A DNA stretch of 64,000 nucleotides from Alcanivorax sp. S71-1-4. Lineage in GTDB: Bacteria; Pseudomonadota; Gammaproteobacteria; Pseudomonadales; Alcanivoracaceae. The notes beneath the pieces are model-generated. The model was not told where the DNA came from. It did no database searches and saw only the letters and a program-made list of their open reading frames with translations. The position numbers and the translations under genes are program-made. Shown here one piece after another: positions 55,238 to 64,000 of this stretch; positions within the stretch are counted from its first letter, which is position 1; each line of letters opens with the position of its first letter. Location of the stretch: positions 1-64,000 of the forward strand of contig NZ_AQOR01000023.1 of the NCBI RefSeq assembly GCF_009846755.1. The letters are read 5' to 3'.

Positions 55238-56590
55238 TTATTTACGCCCAAGCTGAGAGTTCATCATGTCGAACTGCTGGGTCAGGTAACTGCTGACCGA
55301 ATTCATCTGCGCCACCATGCTGTCCAGCCGCGCGAACTGCGTGCGATAGCGCGCAATGGTGGCATCGATGCGTTCTTCGGTGCGCTGATACTGACGCTCC
55401 AGGCCGGCAATGCTGGTGTCCAGCCCGTTGGTGGCGGTATCGATCAGGCCGTTGTCGCGCAGCATGTCCTCGATCGTGTCGTGCAGCGTATCGGCCAGCC
55501 CGTCCTGCTTGCCGGCACCGGCGAACAGCCGGGACAGCCCGGGCAGGTTGTCGCTGACCACGTCCTTGAGATCGTCTTCGTTGATTTTCAGCGTGCCGTC
55601 GAGTTGCAGCGAAATGCCGGCATCTGACAGCAGCGTCAGGTCGCCGCCCTCGACACCGGCGCTGAGCACGCCGCGCAATTGCGACTGCACGGTGCGCAGG
55701 GTGCTGTTGCCCAGCAACTCGCCGGCGTCGCCGGTGCTGGCATCGAAACGTGTCAGGCTGGTCATGCTTTTCTGCAGCGCGTTATAGGCGTTGACGAAAT
55801 CCTTCACCGCCTTTTCCACCGCCGGGGTGTTGCGCGAAATCTCCAGCGTGGCGCTGCCGGCTTCCGACAGTGTCAACGAAACACCCTCGATGGCATCCTC
55901 GACCACATTGGCCTGGCTCTGGATGCTGATGCCGTTGATGGTCATCGACGCGTTGCGGGCCTGCACTTCCGTGGCCGCATCCAGCGACAGGGCCGCACTG
56001 AGCTCACCACCGAACTGGATATCCGTCACCGCCGCCTGTTCGCCACTCTGCTCCGACGCCAGCACCAGCCGCCAGGGGGTGTCACCGCCGTCGTTGACCA
56101 GCGACGCCTGCACCCCTTTGCCGGCGTCGTTGATGGCGTCGCGAATATCTTCCAGTGAACTGTCGTCGGCAGCGATATCGACACTGAACGTGTCGCCGTT
56201 GCCAAGCGTAAAGCTGACACTGCCGCCACCGAGCCAGGCCTCTTCATCGGCAATCCCCGACGTGGCAATGCTGTACCCCTGGGCCAGGTGATGGACGTCG
56301 ATCTGGTAGGTCCCCAGCGCAGCACCGTCCTGGCTGGACGCCGTCAGCGCGTCACCGGTCAGGCGTTGCGTCACGGTACGGAACTGTTCCGGCTCTTTCA
56401 GTTTGGCGGCCGCCTCCTGGAACTGCGAGAGCGCGCTCTCGAGTTTGCCGAACGCAGAAATCTTCGCTTCATAGCTCTGACGTTGCCGGGCAATCGGGTT
56501 CAACTTCTGCCGTTCCGCCGTGGCGAGCTGATCCAGCAAACCGTTCAGTTCCAGCCCGGAGCCGATACCCAGTGCAGATATTGAGGCCAT
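55238..56590 (-). CDS. fliD: FliD, filament cap protein
   Basis: The start at 56590 (MASISALGIGSGLELNGLLD) follows AAGGACAGGAC. The 450-residue protein has the FliD N-terminal coiled coil (LDQLATAERQKLNPIARQRQ and YEAKISAFGKLESALSQFQE), the variable domains, and the C-terminal coiled coil (YQRTEERIDATIARYRTQFA, then LDSMVAQMNSVSSYLTQQFD). It caps the filament and guides flagellin folding. A sigma-28 promoter lies 92 bp upstream. Confidence 0.95.
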   Translation of the reverse strand: MASISALGIGSGLELNGLLDQLATAERQKLNPIARQRQSYEAKISAFGKLESALSQFQEAAAKLKEPEQFRTVTQRLTGDALTASSQDGAALGTYQIDVHHLAQGYSIATSGIADEEAWLGGGSVSFTLGNGDTFSVDIAADDSSLEDIRDAINDAGKGVQASLVNDGGDTPWRLVLASEQSGEQAAVTDIQFGGELSAALSLDAATEVQARNASMTINGISIQSQANVVEDAIEGVSLTLSEAGSATLEISRNTPAVEKAVKDFVNAYNALQKSMTSLTRFDASTGDAGELLGNSTLRTVQSQLRGVLSAGVEGGDLTLLSDAGISLQLDGTLKINEDDLKDVVSDNLPGLSRLFAGAGKQDGLADTLHDTIEDMLRDNGLIDTATNGLDTSIAGLERQYQRTEERIDATIARYRTQFARLDSMVAQMNSVSSYLTQQFDMMNSQLGRK

Positions 56591-56681
56591 GTCCTGTCCT
56601 TCATCCATCGCAGTTGTATTGTGACGTGAGGCGGCACCGGGCGAGCTGTCGATAAGGCACACCACACACCGCTATTTCGGG

Positions 56682-56709
56682 CTATCGGCGGCGAGGTGCG
56701 GAAACTTTA
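56682..56709 (-). promoter_or_regulatory. Sigma-28 promoter of fliD-fliS-fliT
   Basis: On the minus strand TAAAGTTT (a perfect -35) and GCCGATAG are separated by 12 bp; the consensus spacer is 11. It reads toward fliD and would drive fliD and the overlapping genes after it. Confidence 0.8.
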
Positions 56710-56741
56710 GGTTGATTGTGGAACGGGCTTTCGGGTGCGAG

Positions 56742-56774
56742 CCATTGGACGTGGCGAACGCCACCGTTGGCGCT
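56742..56774. repeat. Third copy of the host intergenic repeat
   Basis: The sequence contains TTGGACGTGGCG-AAC-GCCACCGTTGGC and forms a small hairpin (GTGGC/GCCAC). It shares TGGACGTGGC and the CCGTTGGC end with the two copies near 34.3 kb. The extra GTGGCG/CGCCAC pairing differs. It lies between fliD and the PilZ-HD-GYP gene. Confidence 0.6.
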
Positions 56775-56838
56775 CCCCCTCCACGGGCTTCACCCGGCGC
56801 AGGCTGTCATGGGTGGCCTGGCGTCCGGCCGCGTGTTT

Positions 56839-58512
56839 TCAGGGGCCCGCCACCGCGCGCGGCTCGCCCAGGCGGGCCAGGTCGCGGCCGCGCAACACTT
56901 CCCCCGCGCCGGCGTTCGCCGCATCGTCTTCAAAGGTACGCTGCACCGCCATCGGCCGGCCGGTAATGTCCAGCCGCACCACGCGCGCCAGCTGACCCTC
57001 GGGATAACGCACCAGCGTGCCCACCGGCAAGGCGCCGAAATGCTGGATGTAGTCCTGCACGCGACGGCGATCAAACTGTGCGGGCAACTCAAGCAGGTGC
57101 CGATAAATAACATCCACGCCGCGTGCGGGACGGTCCGCACGCGCATGGCTCATGGCGTCCACCACATCCACTACCGCCGCCAGCCGCGCCAGCGCCGGCA
57201 ACGCCTCGCCGCTCCGCCCCACGGGATAGCCACTGCCATCCAGGCGCTCGTTGAGACCACACACCACCGCGTCGATCACCTGGGGCGTCAGCCAGCCACA
57301 GTCGGTCAGCGCAGCCTCCAGCGCGGCCACATGGGAAGTCAGGGTGGCGTATTGTGCCGGTGTGAGCACATCGGCGTCGCGCACAGCCGCCGGCAGCAGC
57401 GCCTTGCCAAGATCATGCACCAGGGCTGCCGCGGCCACCGCCTTGCACAACCGGCGCGGCATGCCTTTGGCCAGGCAGATATCCAGCAGCGCCACCGCCA
57501 CGCGGATGCCGTGGCGCACCAGAGCGGGCCCTCGATGCAGGCAATGGCTGGCGAACAGCAGCGCCTCCCGGTCTTCCTCATGCAGCGTCAACAGGATATC
57601 GGCCTGACGCGACAACGGGCCGGGCGCGATCACACCGCCCTCGCGCAACAGCAGAATCTGGCTGTCGAGATATGCCGCGACACGCGCCAGCCGGGACAAC
57701 TGCGGCACCCGCGCCGCCGTGGGCAACGTTTCTCCCCTGGCCGGTGCCGGCACATCCTGACGGAACAGCGACGACGCCACCAGCAGTGTCTGGCTGCCGC
57801 CGCTGCCGCGCGCGGCTTCGCGCTCAATTTCGCGCACGTAGTACCAGAGCTGGCGCTCCTGCTCGGTGGTGCAGGCCACAAAGGAAAACCCCTGGCTGAC
57901 CAGGCCACGCGACACGTCGGCACGCTGATAACGTGGCCGGGCATCCAGTACCAGCCGCGAGCCATTCGGAAAACTGAGCGTCAGTTCCAGCGGCGCGCCC
58001 TCGCCCAGCGTGGACAGGTTGCCGGCGGCGAACTCCACCAGACAGCCCTGGACCGACAGATCCCGCAACCAGCCCTCGGCCCGCACCGTCTCCCGCCGCG
58101 CCAGCACCGGCACGCGCATGCCCAGGCCAAGCGTGGCGCGAAACGTATCGCGCCGCTGCAGCCAGTCCACCCATTGCGGATACGCACCGCGCCAGAGGAG
58201 GCGACCGCGCTCTGCGGCCACCGGAGCGGCCGCACTCAGCGGCGCTGTGCGCAGCTGGCCACCGTTGTACTGCCCCAGCAGCACGCAGGCTTTGCCCTGC
58301 TCAAGCAGCGCCAGCCATTCCGGCACGGCGGACACATCCAGCAGCACCCCTTCTTCTGCAGACACCGCCTGCACCAGAACGGGAACGGCGTCGCCCGGGC
58401 GCTCGGCCAATCCCAGCCGCGCGCCCCCCGCCTGCAGCAACGAGTCCAGCAACGGCTGCATTTGCGCCGGCTGATCAATGCGACGGTACTGCGCCTGCCC
58501 GTCTGTCGTCAT
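56839..58512 (-). CDS. YcgR-like PilZ protein fused to a degenerate HD-GYP domain
   Basis: A 557-residue protein. The N-terminal about 115 residues resemble the YcgR flagellar-brake N-domain. A PilZ domain follows with both c-di-GMP motifs intact: R121-x-x-x-R125 (RRDTFR) and D151-L-S-V-Q-G156. From about residue 280 there is an HD-GYP fold: VRHGIRVAVALLD, H366-D367 (LVHDLGK), SHVAAL, and D425-G-S-G-Y429-P. The usual His-His pair before E-R-x-D-G-S-G-Y-P is replaced by Leu420-Asn421, so a key metal site is damaged. It probably senses c-di-GMP and may no longer cleave it. A sigma-28 promoter precedes it, divergent to fliC. Confidence 0.85.
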   Translation of the reverse strand: MTTDGQAQYRRIDQPAQMQPLLDSLLQAGGARLGLAERPGDAVPVLVQAVSAEEGVLLDVSAVPEWLALLEQGKACVLLGQYNGGQLRTAPLSAAAPVAAERGRLLWRGAYPQWVDWLQRRDTFRATLGLGMRVPVLARRETVRAEGWLRDLSVQGCLVEFAAGNLSTLGEGAPLELTLSFPNGSRLVLDARPRYQRADVSRGLVSQGFSFVACTTEQERQLWYYVREIEREAARGSGGSQTLLVASSLFRQDVPAPARGETLPTAARVPQLSRLARVAAYLDSQILLLREGGVIAPGPLSRQADILLTLHEEDREALLFASHCLHRGPALVRHGIRVAVALLDICLAKGMPRRLCKAVAAAALVHDLGKALLPAAVRDADVLTPAQYATLTSHVAALEAALTDCGWLTPQVIDAVVCGLNERLDGSGYPVGRSGEALPALARLAAVVDVVDAMSHARADRPARGVDVIYRHLLELPAQFDRRRVQDYIQHFGALPVGTLVRYPEGQLARVVRLDITGRPMAVQRTFEDDAANAGAGEVLRGRDLARLGEPRAVAGP

Positions 58513-58588
58513 ACGCCCCCCACCGATAGCCTCGCGGACGGCACGGCAGAGGCCCGTCGCCGCCGGTCTTATGGCGTTCTTCTATGTG

Positions 58589-58615
58589 CTATCGGCAGCG
58601 CACTCACCGACTTTA
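58589..58615 (-). promoter_or_regulatory. Sigma-28 promoter of the PilZ-HD-GYP gene
   Basis: On the minus strand TAAAGTCG-N11-GCCGATAG fits the FliA consensus with exact spacing and near-perfect -10. It lies 77 bp upstream of the start codon. Confidence 0.8.
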
Positions 58616-58655
58616 GCGACACGGCAGGCCCCGCAAAAACTTTTCACGGCAACCC

Positions 58656-58682
58656 TAAAGCGCGCACCGCGACCGCCGAAAG
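58656..58682 (+). promoter_or_regulatory. Sigma-28 promoter of fliC
   Basis: TAAAGCGC-N11-GCCGAAAG, exact spacing to the FliA consensus, 90 bp upstream of the flagellin start codon. It is back to back with the minus-strand sigma-28 promoter 40 bp to the left. Confidence 0.75.
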
Positions 58683-58771
58683 AGTGGATAACGGCCCGCG
58701 AGAAACCGGACCGGCAGGGGCGCGGCCCACCGCAGCGCCCGACCTCTTGGTGAACAGGAAAGGACACAGCT

Positions 58772-60283
58772 ATGTCAGTCATCAATACCAACATCACCGC
58801 GCTGATCGGCCAGCAGAACCTGGGCCGTTCGCAAAGCGCACTGCAAACGTCCATGGAGCGTCTGTCTTCCGGTCTGCGTATCAACAGCGCTGCTGACGAT
58901 GCCGCCGGGCAGGCCATTGCCAACCGTATGAGCGCCCAGATCACCGGTCTGTCGCAGGCACAGCGTAACGCCAACGACGGTATTTCCGTGGCCCAGACGG
59001 CCGAAGGCGCGCTGAACCAGATCAACGACAACCTGCAGCGCATCCGTGAGCTGACAGTACAGTCGCAGAACGGGACTAACAGTGGCTCCGACCTCTCCTC
59101 CATCCAGGACGAAATCAACCAGCGTCTGGAAGAGATCGACCGCATCTCCCGCGAAACCAGCTTCAACGGCGTAAAAGTACTGGCCGATGACCAGAACCTG
59201 ACCATCCAGGTCGGCGCCAACGACGGTGAGAAAATCACCCTGAACCTGAAGGAAATCACTGCCAGCACGCTGAACCTGAGCGCGTTCGATGTGAGCAACA
59301 CGTTCGAGACCGCTTCGCTGGGTGCCACCGCCGTTACCGAAACCGTACCGGCTTCCCGCAACCTGGAAGACTTCAGCTTCACTGACACCGCCGGCGCTGC
59401 CACCTGGGCGGTGTACGTCGATGACGACAACCCGGATACGCTGTACGTGTCCGACGATGCCGGCACCACCTTCTACGCCGCCACCTACAACGCGGACACC
59501 AACGCCCTGGAGTTCGACTCCAGCACCGCCGTCACCCCTGCCACGGGCGCCACTGCCGCTACCGGTAACGAGATCCATGTGGGTGGCGGTGTCGTGGTCG
59601 AAGCCGACGACATCACCGGCCGCAGTGACAGCAACGTCGCCGCACAGCCGACCATGCACCTGATGGCCGATGGCAGCTACCACATCAAGCGCGGTGCGGA
59701 TGACTACGTCGCCGCCACTGTCGACTTCGCCAACGGCACCGTCAGCTACGACTCCTCCGATGCCGCTTCCGCTGCCGCAGACGCCACCGTCGGCTCGGCA
59801 GTCAGCCAGCTGAGCAACCCGGACGCCGCCGTTTCCATCGACACCAGCGGCCTGGACACTGCACTGGTCGGCAACAACGCTGAAGTCTATGCGTTCTCCG
59901 ATGGCAGCGGCTACGCGGTCAAAGGCAGCGATGCCGACGGCAACACGGTGTACTACGCTGCCGAAGTGGACGCCGCCAGCGGCGCCGTCACCCTGGGCGA
60001 CCAGCTCACCGCCGATCCGCTGGATGCACTGGATTCCGCACTGAGCACCGTCGACAGCCTGCGTTCCGAACTGGGTGCCATGCAGAACCGTTTCGACTCC
60101 GCCATCACCAACCTGAGCACCACCGAAACCAACCTGTCTGCCGCCCGCTCGCGCATTGAAGACGCCGACTACGCCGTCGAAGTCTCCAACATGACCCGCG
60201 CGCAGATCCTGCAACAGGCCGGCACCTCGGTACTGGCGCAGGCCAACCAGGTTCCGCAGAGCGTCCTGTCTCTGCTGGGCTGA
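58772..60283 (+). CDS. fliC: Flagellin
   Basis: A 503-residue flagellin. The conserved N-terminal D0/D1 region is visible (MSVINTNITALIGQQNLGRS, ERLSSGLRINSAADDAAGQA, then NDGISVAQTAEGALNQINDN), and the C-terminal one (NRFDSAITNLSTTETNLSAA, SRIEDADYAVEVSNMTRAQI, LQQAGTSVLAQANQVPQSVL). The middle, residues about 175-410, is variable, acidic and Ala/Asp/Thr-rich. The sequence shows no Cys. AGGAAAGGAC precedes the ATG. It has its own sigma-28 promoter and a strong terminator, so it is monocistronic. Confidence 0.97.
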   Translation: MSVINTNITALIGQQNLGRSQSALQTSMERLSSGLRINSAADDAAGQAIANRMSAQITGLSQAQRNANDGISVAQTAEGALNQINDNLQRIRELTVQSQNGTNSGSDLSSIQDEINQRLEEIDRISRETSFNGVKVLADDQNLTIQVGANDGEKITLNLKEITASTLNLSAFDVSNTFETASLGATAVTETVPASRNLEDFSFTDTAGAATWAVYVDDDNPDTLYVSDDAGTTFYAATYNADTNALEFDSSTAVTPATGATAATGNEIHVGGGVVVEADDITGRSDSNVAAQPTMHLMADGSYHIKRGADDYVAATVDFANGTVSYDSSDAASAAADATVGSAVSQLSNPDAAVSIDTSGLDTALVGNNAEVYAFSDGSGYAVKGSDADGNTVYYAAEVDAASGAVTLGDQLTADPLDALDSALSTVDSLRSELGAMQNRFDSAITNLSTTETNLSAARSRIEDADYAVEVSNMTRAQILQQAGTSVLAQANQVPQSVLSLLG

Positions 60284-60333
60284 TATCGCCGCCGGGAGGT
60301 CCAGTCCCCCCAGACCGCCTCCCTGGCGATACC

Positions 60334-60364
60334 AAGGGCTCCGCAAGGAGCCCTTTCTTTTTTT
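60334..60364 (+). terminator. Rho-independent terminator of fliC
   Basis: AAGGGCTCC-GCAA-GGAGCCCTT forms a 9-bp stem with a GCAA tetraloop, followed by TTTCTTTTTTT. It lies 51 bp after the fliC stop. Confidence 0.92.
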
Positions 60365-60419
60365 AGCGGCGGGCAACGATTTGCAGGCGACAGCGCCATA
60401 GCGTGACAGGATCTTTTAC

Positions 60420-60447
60420 TCAAGATTCTGCCGGCCCATGCCGATAA
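60420..60447 (+). promoter_or_regulatory. Sigma-28 promoter of flaG
   Basis: TCAAGATT-N12-GCCGATAA has a perfect -10 and a 6/8 -35. The -10 covers an upstream ATG at 60438, so that codon cannot be in the transcript and the true start must be downstream. Confidence 0.72.
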
Positions 60448-60482
60448 CTGTTCTATCGATTGGCCGAGACAGGGCAGCAGAC

Positions 60483-60824
60483 ATGACACTTTCCGCCGAT
60501 GTGGTCAGCCAGGCCTTGAGCACGATGGCGCACAGCGCGTTGACGCCGCGCCAGCGCGTGGAACGTGTGCTCAACGAAATACTGGACCAGGAACAACAGC
60601 TCGCCCTGCCGGAGGACCTGCTGCCTCCCGTGCAACAGGTCAACGGTGTGCTGCGTGCCTATGGCGTGGAATTCGAACTGTCTGAACATTCCGGCCGCAC
60701 CATCATTCGTCTGGTGGACCGGGAGAACGGGGAAGTGATTCGCGAAATACCGCCGGAGGAATTGATCACGCTGTCTGAGAGGCTGGAACAGATTCGCGGT
60801 CTGTTGATACGCCTGGCGGTGTGA
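60483..60824 (+). CDS. flaG: FlaG family protein
   Basis: The start at 60483 (MTLSADVVSQALSTMAHSAL) is set by the sigma-28 -10 box covering the upstream ATG at 60438. The 113-residue protein has the FlaG C-terminal domain: VNGVLRAYGVEFELSEHSGR, TIIRLVDRENGEVIREIPPE, then ELITLSERLEQIRGLLI. FlaG influences filament length in other bacteria; its mechanism is not settled. It is convergent with fliE, 6 bp apart. Confidence 0.88.
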   Translation: MTLSADVVSQALSTMAHSALTPRQRVERVLNEILDQEQQLALPEDLLPPVQQVNGVLRAYGVEFELSEHSGRTIIRLVDRENGEVIREIPPEELITLSERLEQIRGLLIRLAV

Positions 60825-60830
60825 GCCGGC

Positions 60831-61154
60831 TCACACCTGCATGTTCATCACATCCTTGTAGGCCGACACCAGCCGGTTGCGCACCTGCACCCCCATCTGG
60901 AATGCCACACTCGCTTTCTGCATATCCACCATCACATCGTGCAGCGCCACCTCCGGCGCGCCGGCCTGGAATGCCGCCGCCTGCCGGCTTGAGCGCGCCT
61001 GCAGTTGATTGATGCGCTGCAAACTGGCGTGCAGTTCACCGGCAAAGCCACCGCCACCGACCACCGTGGACAACTGTTGACCGCGACCGCCGGCCGCCTG
61101 GGTGGCCAGTTGCTGGATCTGTTGCAGGGCGGACTGGATTTCCGGCGTCGACAT
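60831..61154 (-). CDS. fliE: FliE, MS-ring/rod junction protein
   Basis: The start at 61154 gives the usual 107-residue length; the longer frame upstream is not FliE-like. It ends with the family signature: [20 protein letters not shown] and [20 protein letters not shown]. It links the MS ring to the rod and is an early export substrate. It is divergent to fliF across 251 bp with no other visible gene, as in enteric bacteria. Confidence 0.95.
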   Translation of the reverse strand: MSTPEIQSALQQIQQLATQAAGGRGQQLSTVVGGGGFAGELHASLQRINQLQARSSRQAAAFQAGAPEVALHDVMVDMQKASVAFQMGVQVRNRLVSAYKDVMNMQV

Positions 61155-61405
61155 GGCGCATGACCTCGGTGGCAGTGTCATCAGGCCCCACAGACTAGCA
61201 GCGGCCCCGGCCCGTCCATGCGCGCAATTGGCGACAAAAGCGCGGGCTTTTCTTTCCTTTGCCGCAGAACGCGCTCCGCATAATGGCATGCATCGGACTG
61301 CCGTCCGGCGCGCTCCCGTGCCCACGGCCACGTCAGGCTGAGACAGAGAGAACGGATTGTGATGCTGCAAGCCAGAGAAGCTGATTCCCGCGCCGGGGCC
61401 CGCCG

Positions 61406-63133
61406 ATGAGTGGCGTCACGGCAAGTGAGAGCACGAGCGCGCCACCGAACACGCCCGGTGCCAGCCTGACGCAGTGGCTGCAACGCCTGCGTGGCGCAGA
61501 GGGCAACCCGTTGCTGCCACTGATGCTGGCCGGCGCCGCCGCCGTGGCGGTCATGGTGGTGCTGCTGCTGTGGGCCAGCGCACCGGACTACCGCCTGCTG
61601 TATGCCAACCTGAGCGAAGCGGACGGCGGCCGTATCATCAGCGAGCTGGAACAACGCAACGTGCCCTACCGTTTCAGCGAAGGCGGCCAGGCCGTGATGG
61701 TGCCCGCTGACCAGGTGCACCGTTTGCGTCTGCAACTGGCCGAGCAGGGCCTGCCCCAGGCGGGCAATGTCGGCCTGAGCATCATGGACAACCAGGCGTT
61801 CGGCATCAGCCAGTTTGCCGAGCAGGTGAATTTCCAGCGCGGGCTGGAAGGCGAGCTGGCCAGTTCAATCGAATCCCTCAGCCCGGTGGCGCGTGCTCGC
61901 GTGCATCTGGCGATGGCCAAACCGTCGGTGTTCATTCGCGAGCGCGAGCCGGCCAAGGCGTCGGTGGTGCTCACGCTGCATCCCGGTCGCGCGCTGGGCG
62001 ATGGCCAGGTGCAGGCGATTGCACACATGGTGTCCAGCAGCGTACCGGAACTGGCCACCAGCGAAGTGACAGTGGTGGACCATAGCGGCCGCCTGCTGTC
62101 GCGCCGGGGTGACAGCGGCACCGGCCTGGACGGCACGCGGCGGGATTACGTGCGCGAGGTGGAACGTGACTATCGCCAGCGCATCGAGGACATCCTCACG
62201 CCGATCCTGGGCCGGCACAATGTCCGCGCCCAGGTCACCGCCGAGATCGACTTCACCCAACGCGAGGAAACCGCGGAGACCTACCGGCCCAACCAGGGCA
62301 ATAACGACGCGGCCGTACGCAGCGCCCGCATCAATGCCACCTACAGCGGCGACGACACCCTGGCACGCGGGGTACCCGGCGCGCTGTCGAACACCCCTCC
62401 CGGGGCAGCGCCTTCCCCGATCAACCGCGGCAACCCCGACGACGCCGGCACCGACGAGGACAACACCCGGCAACTGCGCCGCGACGACCTCATCAACTAC
62501 GAAGTGGACCGCAACGTCACGCATACCCGCCATGGCCTGGGTCGCATCGAGCGCCTGTCGGTGGCGGTAGTGGTGAACTACCGCGACGCGCTGGATGACG
62601 CGGGAGAAGCCACCCGCGAGCCGCTCGACGACGCCGCGCTGGCGCGTATCGATCAACTGGTGCGCCAGGCAATGGGCTTCTCCCTGACGCGCGGCGATGG
62701 CCTGGAAATCGTTAACAGCCCGTTCACGGATTCCACCGGGGACGACGCACCAGCCTGGTGGACATCGCCGCAATGGCAACAGGTGGCCCTCACACTGGGC
62801 CGCTATCTGATGGTACTGATCGCCGCGCTGCTGCTGTACCGCCTGCTGCTGCGCCCGCTGCTCGCACGCCAGGCCGAACGTGCCGCCGCAGACGCCAGCG
62901 CCCGCCAGCGCGCGGCCAGTGTCCAGGCGCAGGCCAGCACACGGCTGGTCGAGGAACATGACGCGCCCGACGGTGACGACGCGGACGAACAGAACCGCCT
63001 GGCCCGGCGGCGCAAACGTCGCCGCCATGCACACACCTACGAGCAGAACCTGCGCGATCTTCAGGACATGGCCAGCGAAGACCCGCTGATGGTCGCCATG
63101 ATCATCCGCAGCTGGATGACGCAACCGGACTGA
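61406..63133 (+). CDS. fliF: FliF, MS-ring protein
   Basis: A 575-residue protein. TM1 ([20 protein letters not shown]) near residue 45 is followed by [20 protein letters not shown] and the ring-building motifs ([40 protein letters not shown]). TM2 ([16 protein letters not shown]) is near residue 475. The cytoplasmic C-terminus ends [20 protein letters not shown], the FliG-binding tail. The periplasmic loop contains an Asp/Thr-rich stretch. It heads a fliF-fliG operon, 11 bp before fliG. Confidence 0.96.
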   Translation: MSGVTASESTSAPPNTPGASLTQWLQRLRGAEGNPLLPLMLAGAAAVAVMVVLLLWASAPDYRLLYANLSEADGGRIISELEQRNVPYRFSEGGQAVMVPADQVHRLRLQLAEQGLPQAGNVGLSIMDNQAFGISQFAEQVNFQRGLEGELASSIESLSPVARARVHLAMAKPSVFIREREPAKASVVLTLHPGRALGDGQVQAIAHMVSSSVPELATSEVTVVDHSGRLLSRRGDSGTGLDGTRRDYVREVERDYRQRIEDILTPILGRHNVRAQVTAEIDFTQREETAETYRPNQGNNDAAVRSARINATYSGDDTLARGVPGALSNTPPGAAPSPINRGNPDDAGTDEDNTRQLRRDDLINYEVDRNVTHTRHGLGRIERLSVAVVVNYRDALDDAGEATREPLDDAALARIDQLVRQAMGFSLTRGDGLEIVNSPFTDSTGDDAPAWWTSPQWQQVALTLGRYLMVLIAALLLYRLLLRPLLARQAERAAADASARQRAASVQAQASTRLVEEHDAPDGDDADEQNRLARRRKRRRHAHTYEQNLRDLQDMASEDPLMVAMIIRSWMTQPD

Positions 63134-63144
63134 GACGACTCCAC

Positions 63145-64000
63145 ATGACCGATACGCTCAAGCTCAGCCCCGCCCGTCGCAGCGCCATCCTGCTGCTGGT
63201 GCTGGACGAAGACAGCGCCGCCGAAGTGCTGCGTCACCTGACGCCGCGTGAAGTGCAGGATATCAGCCAGGAAATGGCCCGGCTTGGCCAGGTCTCGCAC
63301 GATGAAATGCGCCAGGTACTGGATGATTTCCACGAGGAGTCGGAGCAATTTGCCGCACTCAACCTGAACTCCAGCGACCATATTCGCGCCGTGCTCACCA
63401 AGGCACTCGGCAACGAGCGCGCCACCACGCTGCTGGAGGACATTCTCGAACACAGCAGCACCAACTCCGGCATCGACGCCCTGAACCTGATGGATGCGAC
63501 CAGCGTGGCGGAGATGATCCGTGATGAACACCCGCAGATCATCGCCACCATTCTGATTCACCTGGAACGGCGTCAGGCCGCCGATGTGCTGGAGCTGTTC
63601 GAAGACAAGCTGCGCAACGATGTGGTGCTGCGCGTCGCCACCTTCAATGGCGTGCAGCCGGCGGCATTGCAGGAACTCACCGAAGTGCTCGGCGGCATGC
63701 TCTCCGGCCAGCACCTCAAGCGCAGCAAAATGGGCGGCGCACGCACCGCCGCCGAAATTCTCAATCTGATGAATGCGAGCCAGGAAGAAACCGCCATCGA
63801 GACGGTGCGGGCACACAGCGAAGACCTGGCACAGAAGATCATCGACGAGATGTTCCTGTTCGAGAACCTGCTCGATCTGGACGACCGCAGCATCCAGTTG
63901 CTGCTCAAGGACATCAACAGCAACTCGCTGACCATCGCGCTGAAAGGCGCGCAGGCAGAGCTGCGCGAAAAATTCCTGCGCAACATGTCACAGCGCGCCG
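63145..64000 (+). CDS. fliG: FliG, motor switch protein (3' end cut by window edge)
   Basis: 285 codons are visible from ATG 63145 and the frame is still open at the window end, so roughly the last 45-50 residues are missing. The N-terminal domain (KLSPARRSAILLLVLDEDSA), the EHPQ motif of the middle domain (IRDEHPQIIATILIHLERRQ) and the start of the C-terminal domain (QKIIDEMFLFENLLDLDDRS) with the charged motor helix (LLLKDINSNSLTIALKGAQA) are present. It transmits torque from the stator to the MS ring and sets rotation direction. Confidence 0.96.
   Translation, partial: MTDTLKLSPARRSAILLLVLDEDSAAEVLRHLTPREVQDISQEMARLGQVSHDEMRQVLDDFHEESEQFAALNLNSSDHIRAVLTKALGNERATTLLEDILEHSSTNSGIDALNLMDATSVAEMIRDEHPQIIATILIHLERRQAADVLELFEDKLRNDVVLRVATFNGVQPAALQELTEVLGGMLSGQHLKRSKMGGARTAAEILNLMNASQEETAIETVRAHSEDLAQKIIDEMFLFENLLDLDDRSIQLLLKDINSNSLTIALKGAQAELREKFLRNMSQRA

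Noticed and set aside
56716-58896. 726-codon plus-strand frame across the PilZ-HD-GYP gene
   Set aside because: His/Gln/Arg-rich shadow that runs through two sigma-28 promoters and into fliC. No family motifs.
58775-60376. 533-codon minus-strand frame opposite fliC
   Set aside because: Gly/Val/Asp-rich antisense of flagellin, running through the fliC terminator.

Overview
The window reads as a chromosomal segment of a GC-rich, motile gammaproteobacterium. It has three blocks: the right end of an integrative element loaded with anti-phage genes (1 to about 25.93 kb), a short stretch of ordinary chromosome (25.93-35.7 kb), and a long flagellar/chemotaxis cluster (35.76-64.0 kb). The flagellar genes follow the enterobacterial order under an FlhDC master regulator (flhDC-motAB-cheAW-receptors-cheRBYZ-flhBAE). 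Together with an Anr/FNR-type site and the GC-rich codon use, this suggests an oceanospirillalean or halomonad-like lineage. That placement is an inference, not a proof.

Block 1, defence island in an ICE. All genes from 1 to 19.5 kb run rightward: brxC (cut by the window edge), a UvrD/Rep-like helicase, a PglX methyltransferase split into two overlapping ORFs, pglZ and brxL. This is a BREX system, closest to type 1 order, with an accessory helicase. A complete QatABCD anti-phage operon follows 99 bp later (KAP ATPase, QatB, QueC-like, TatD-like). Next comes the terminal module of an ICE: a DUF3742 gene, a RES-type toxin with its antitoxin, an oriT-like region, a MobH relaxase, an XRE regulator, a LysR-type effector-domain protein without HTH, and a P4-type tyrosine integrase. 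The integrase abuts the chromosome. The first 11 codons of trpG, still overlapping the stop of trpE, run into element sequence and a stop codon. The element has therefore inserted into the 5' end of trpG and split the trpE-trpG operon. The rest of trpG and the other element end must lie left of the window.

Block 2, chromosome: trpE, ompW with a perfect FNR-type box, an RND efflux pump with a lipoprotein adaptor, a divergent TetR regulator with two tandem palindromic operators, and a flavin-binding PNPOx-like protein. Two copies of a host intergenic repeat follow, then an IS110-family element whose 5' noncoding region folds like a bridge RNA.

Block 3, flagella and chemotaxis: fliA, flhE-flhA-flhB, cheZ, cheY, an MCP, cheB, cheR, an Aer-like receptor, cheW, cheA, motB, motA, flhC and flhD on the minus strand. 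A second set follows (FlhB C-domain homologue, fliK, fliT, fliS, fliD), then a YcgR/PilZ-HD-GYP fusion, fliC, flaG, fliE and the divergent fliF-fliG, which runs off the end. Sigma-28 promoters matching TAAAGTTT-N11/12-GCCGATAA are visible before motA, fliD, the PilZ-HD-GYP gene, fliC and flaG. They tie the c-di-GMP protein to the class 3 flagellar regulon.
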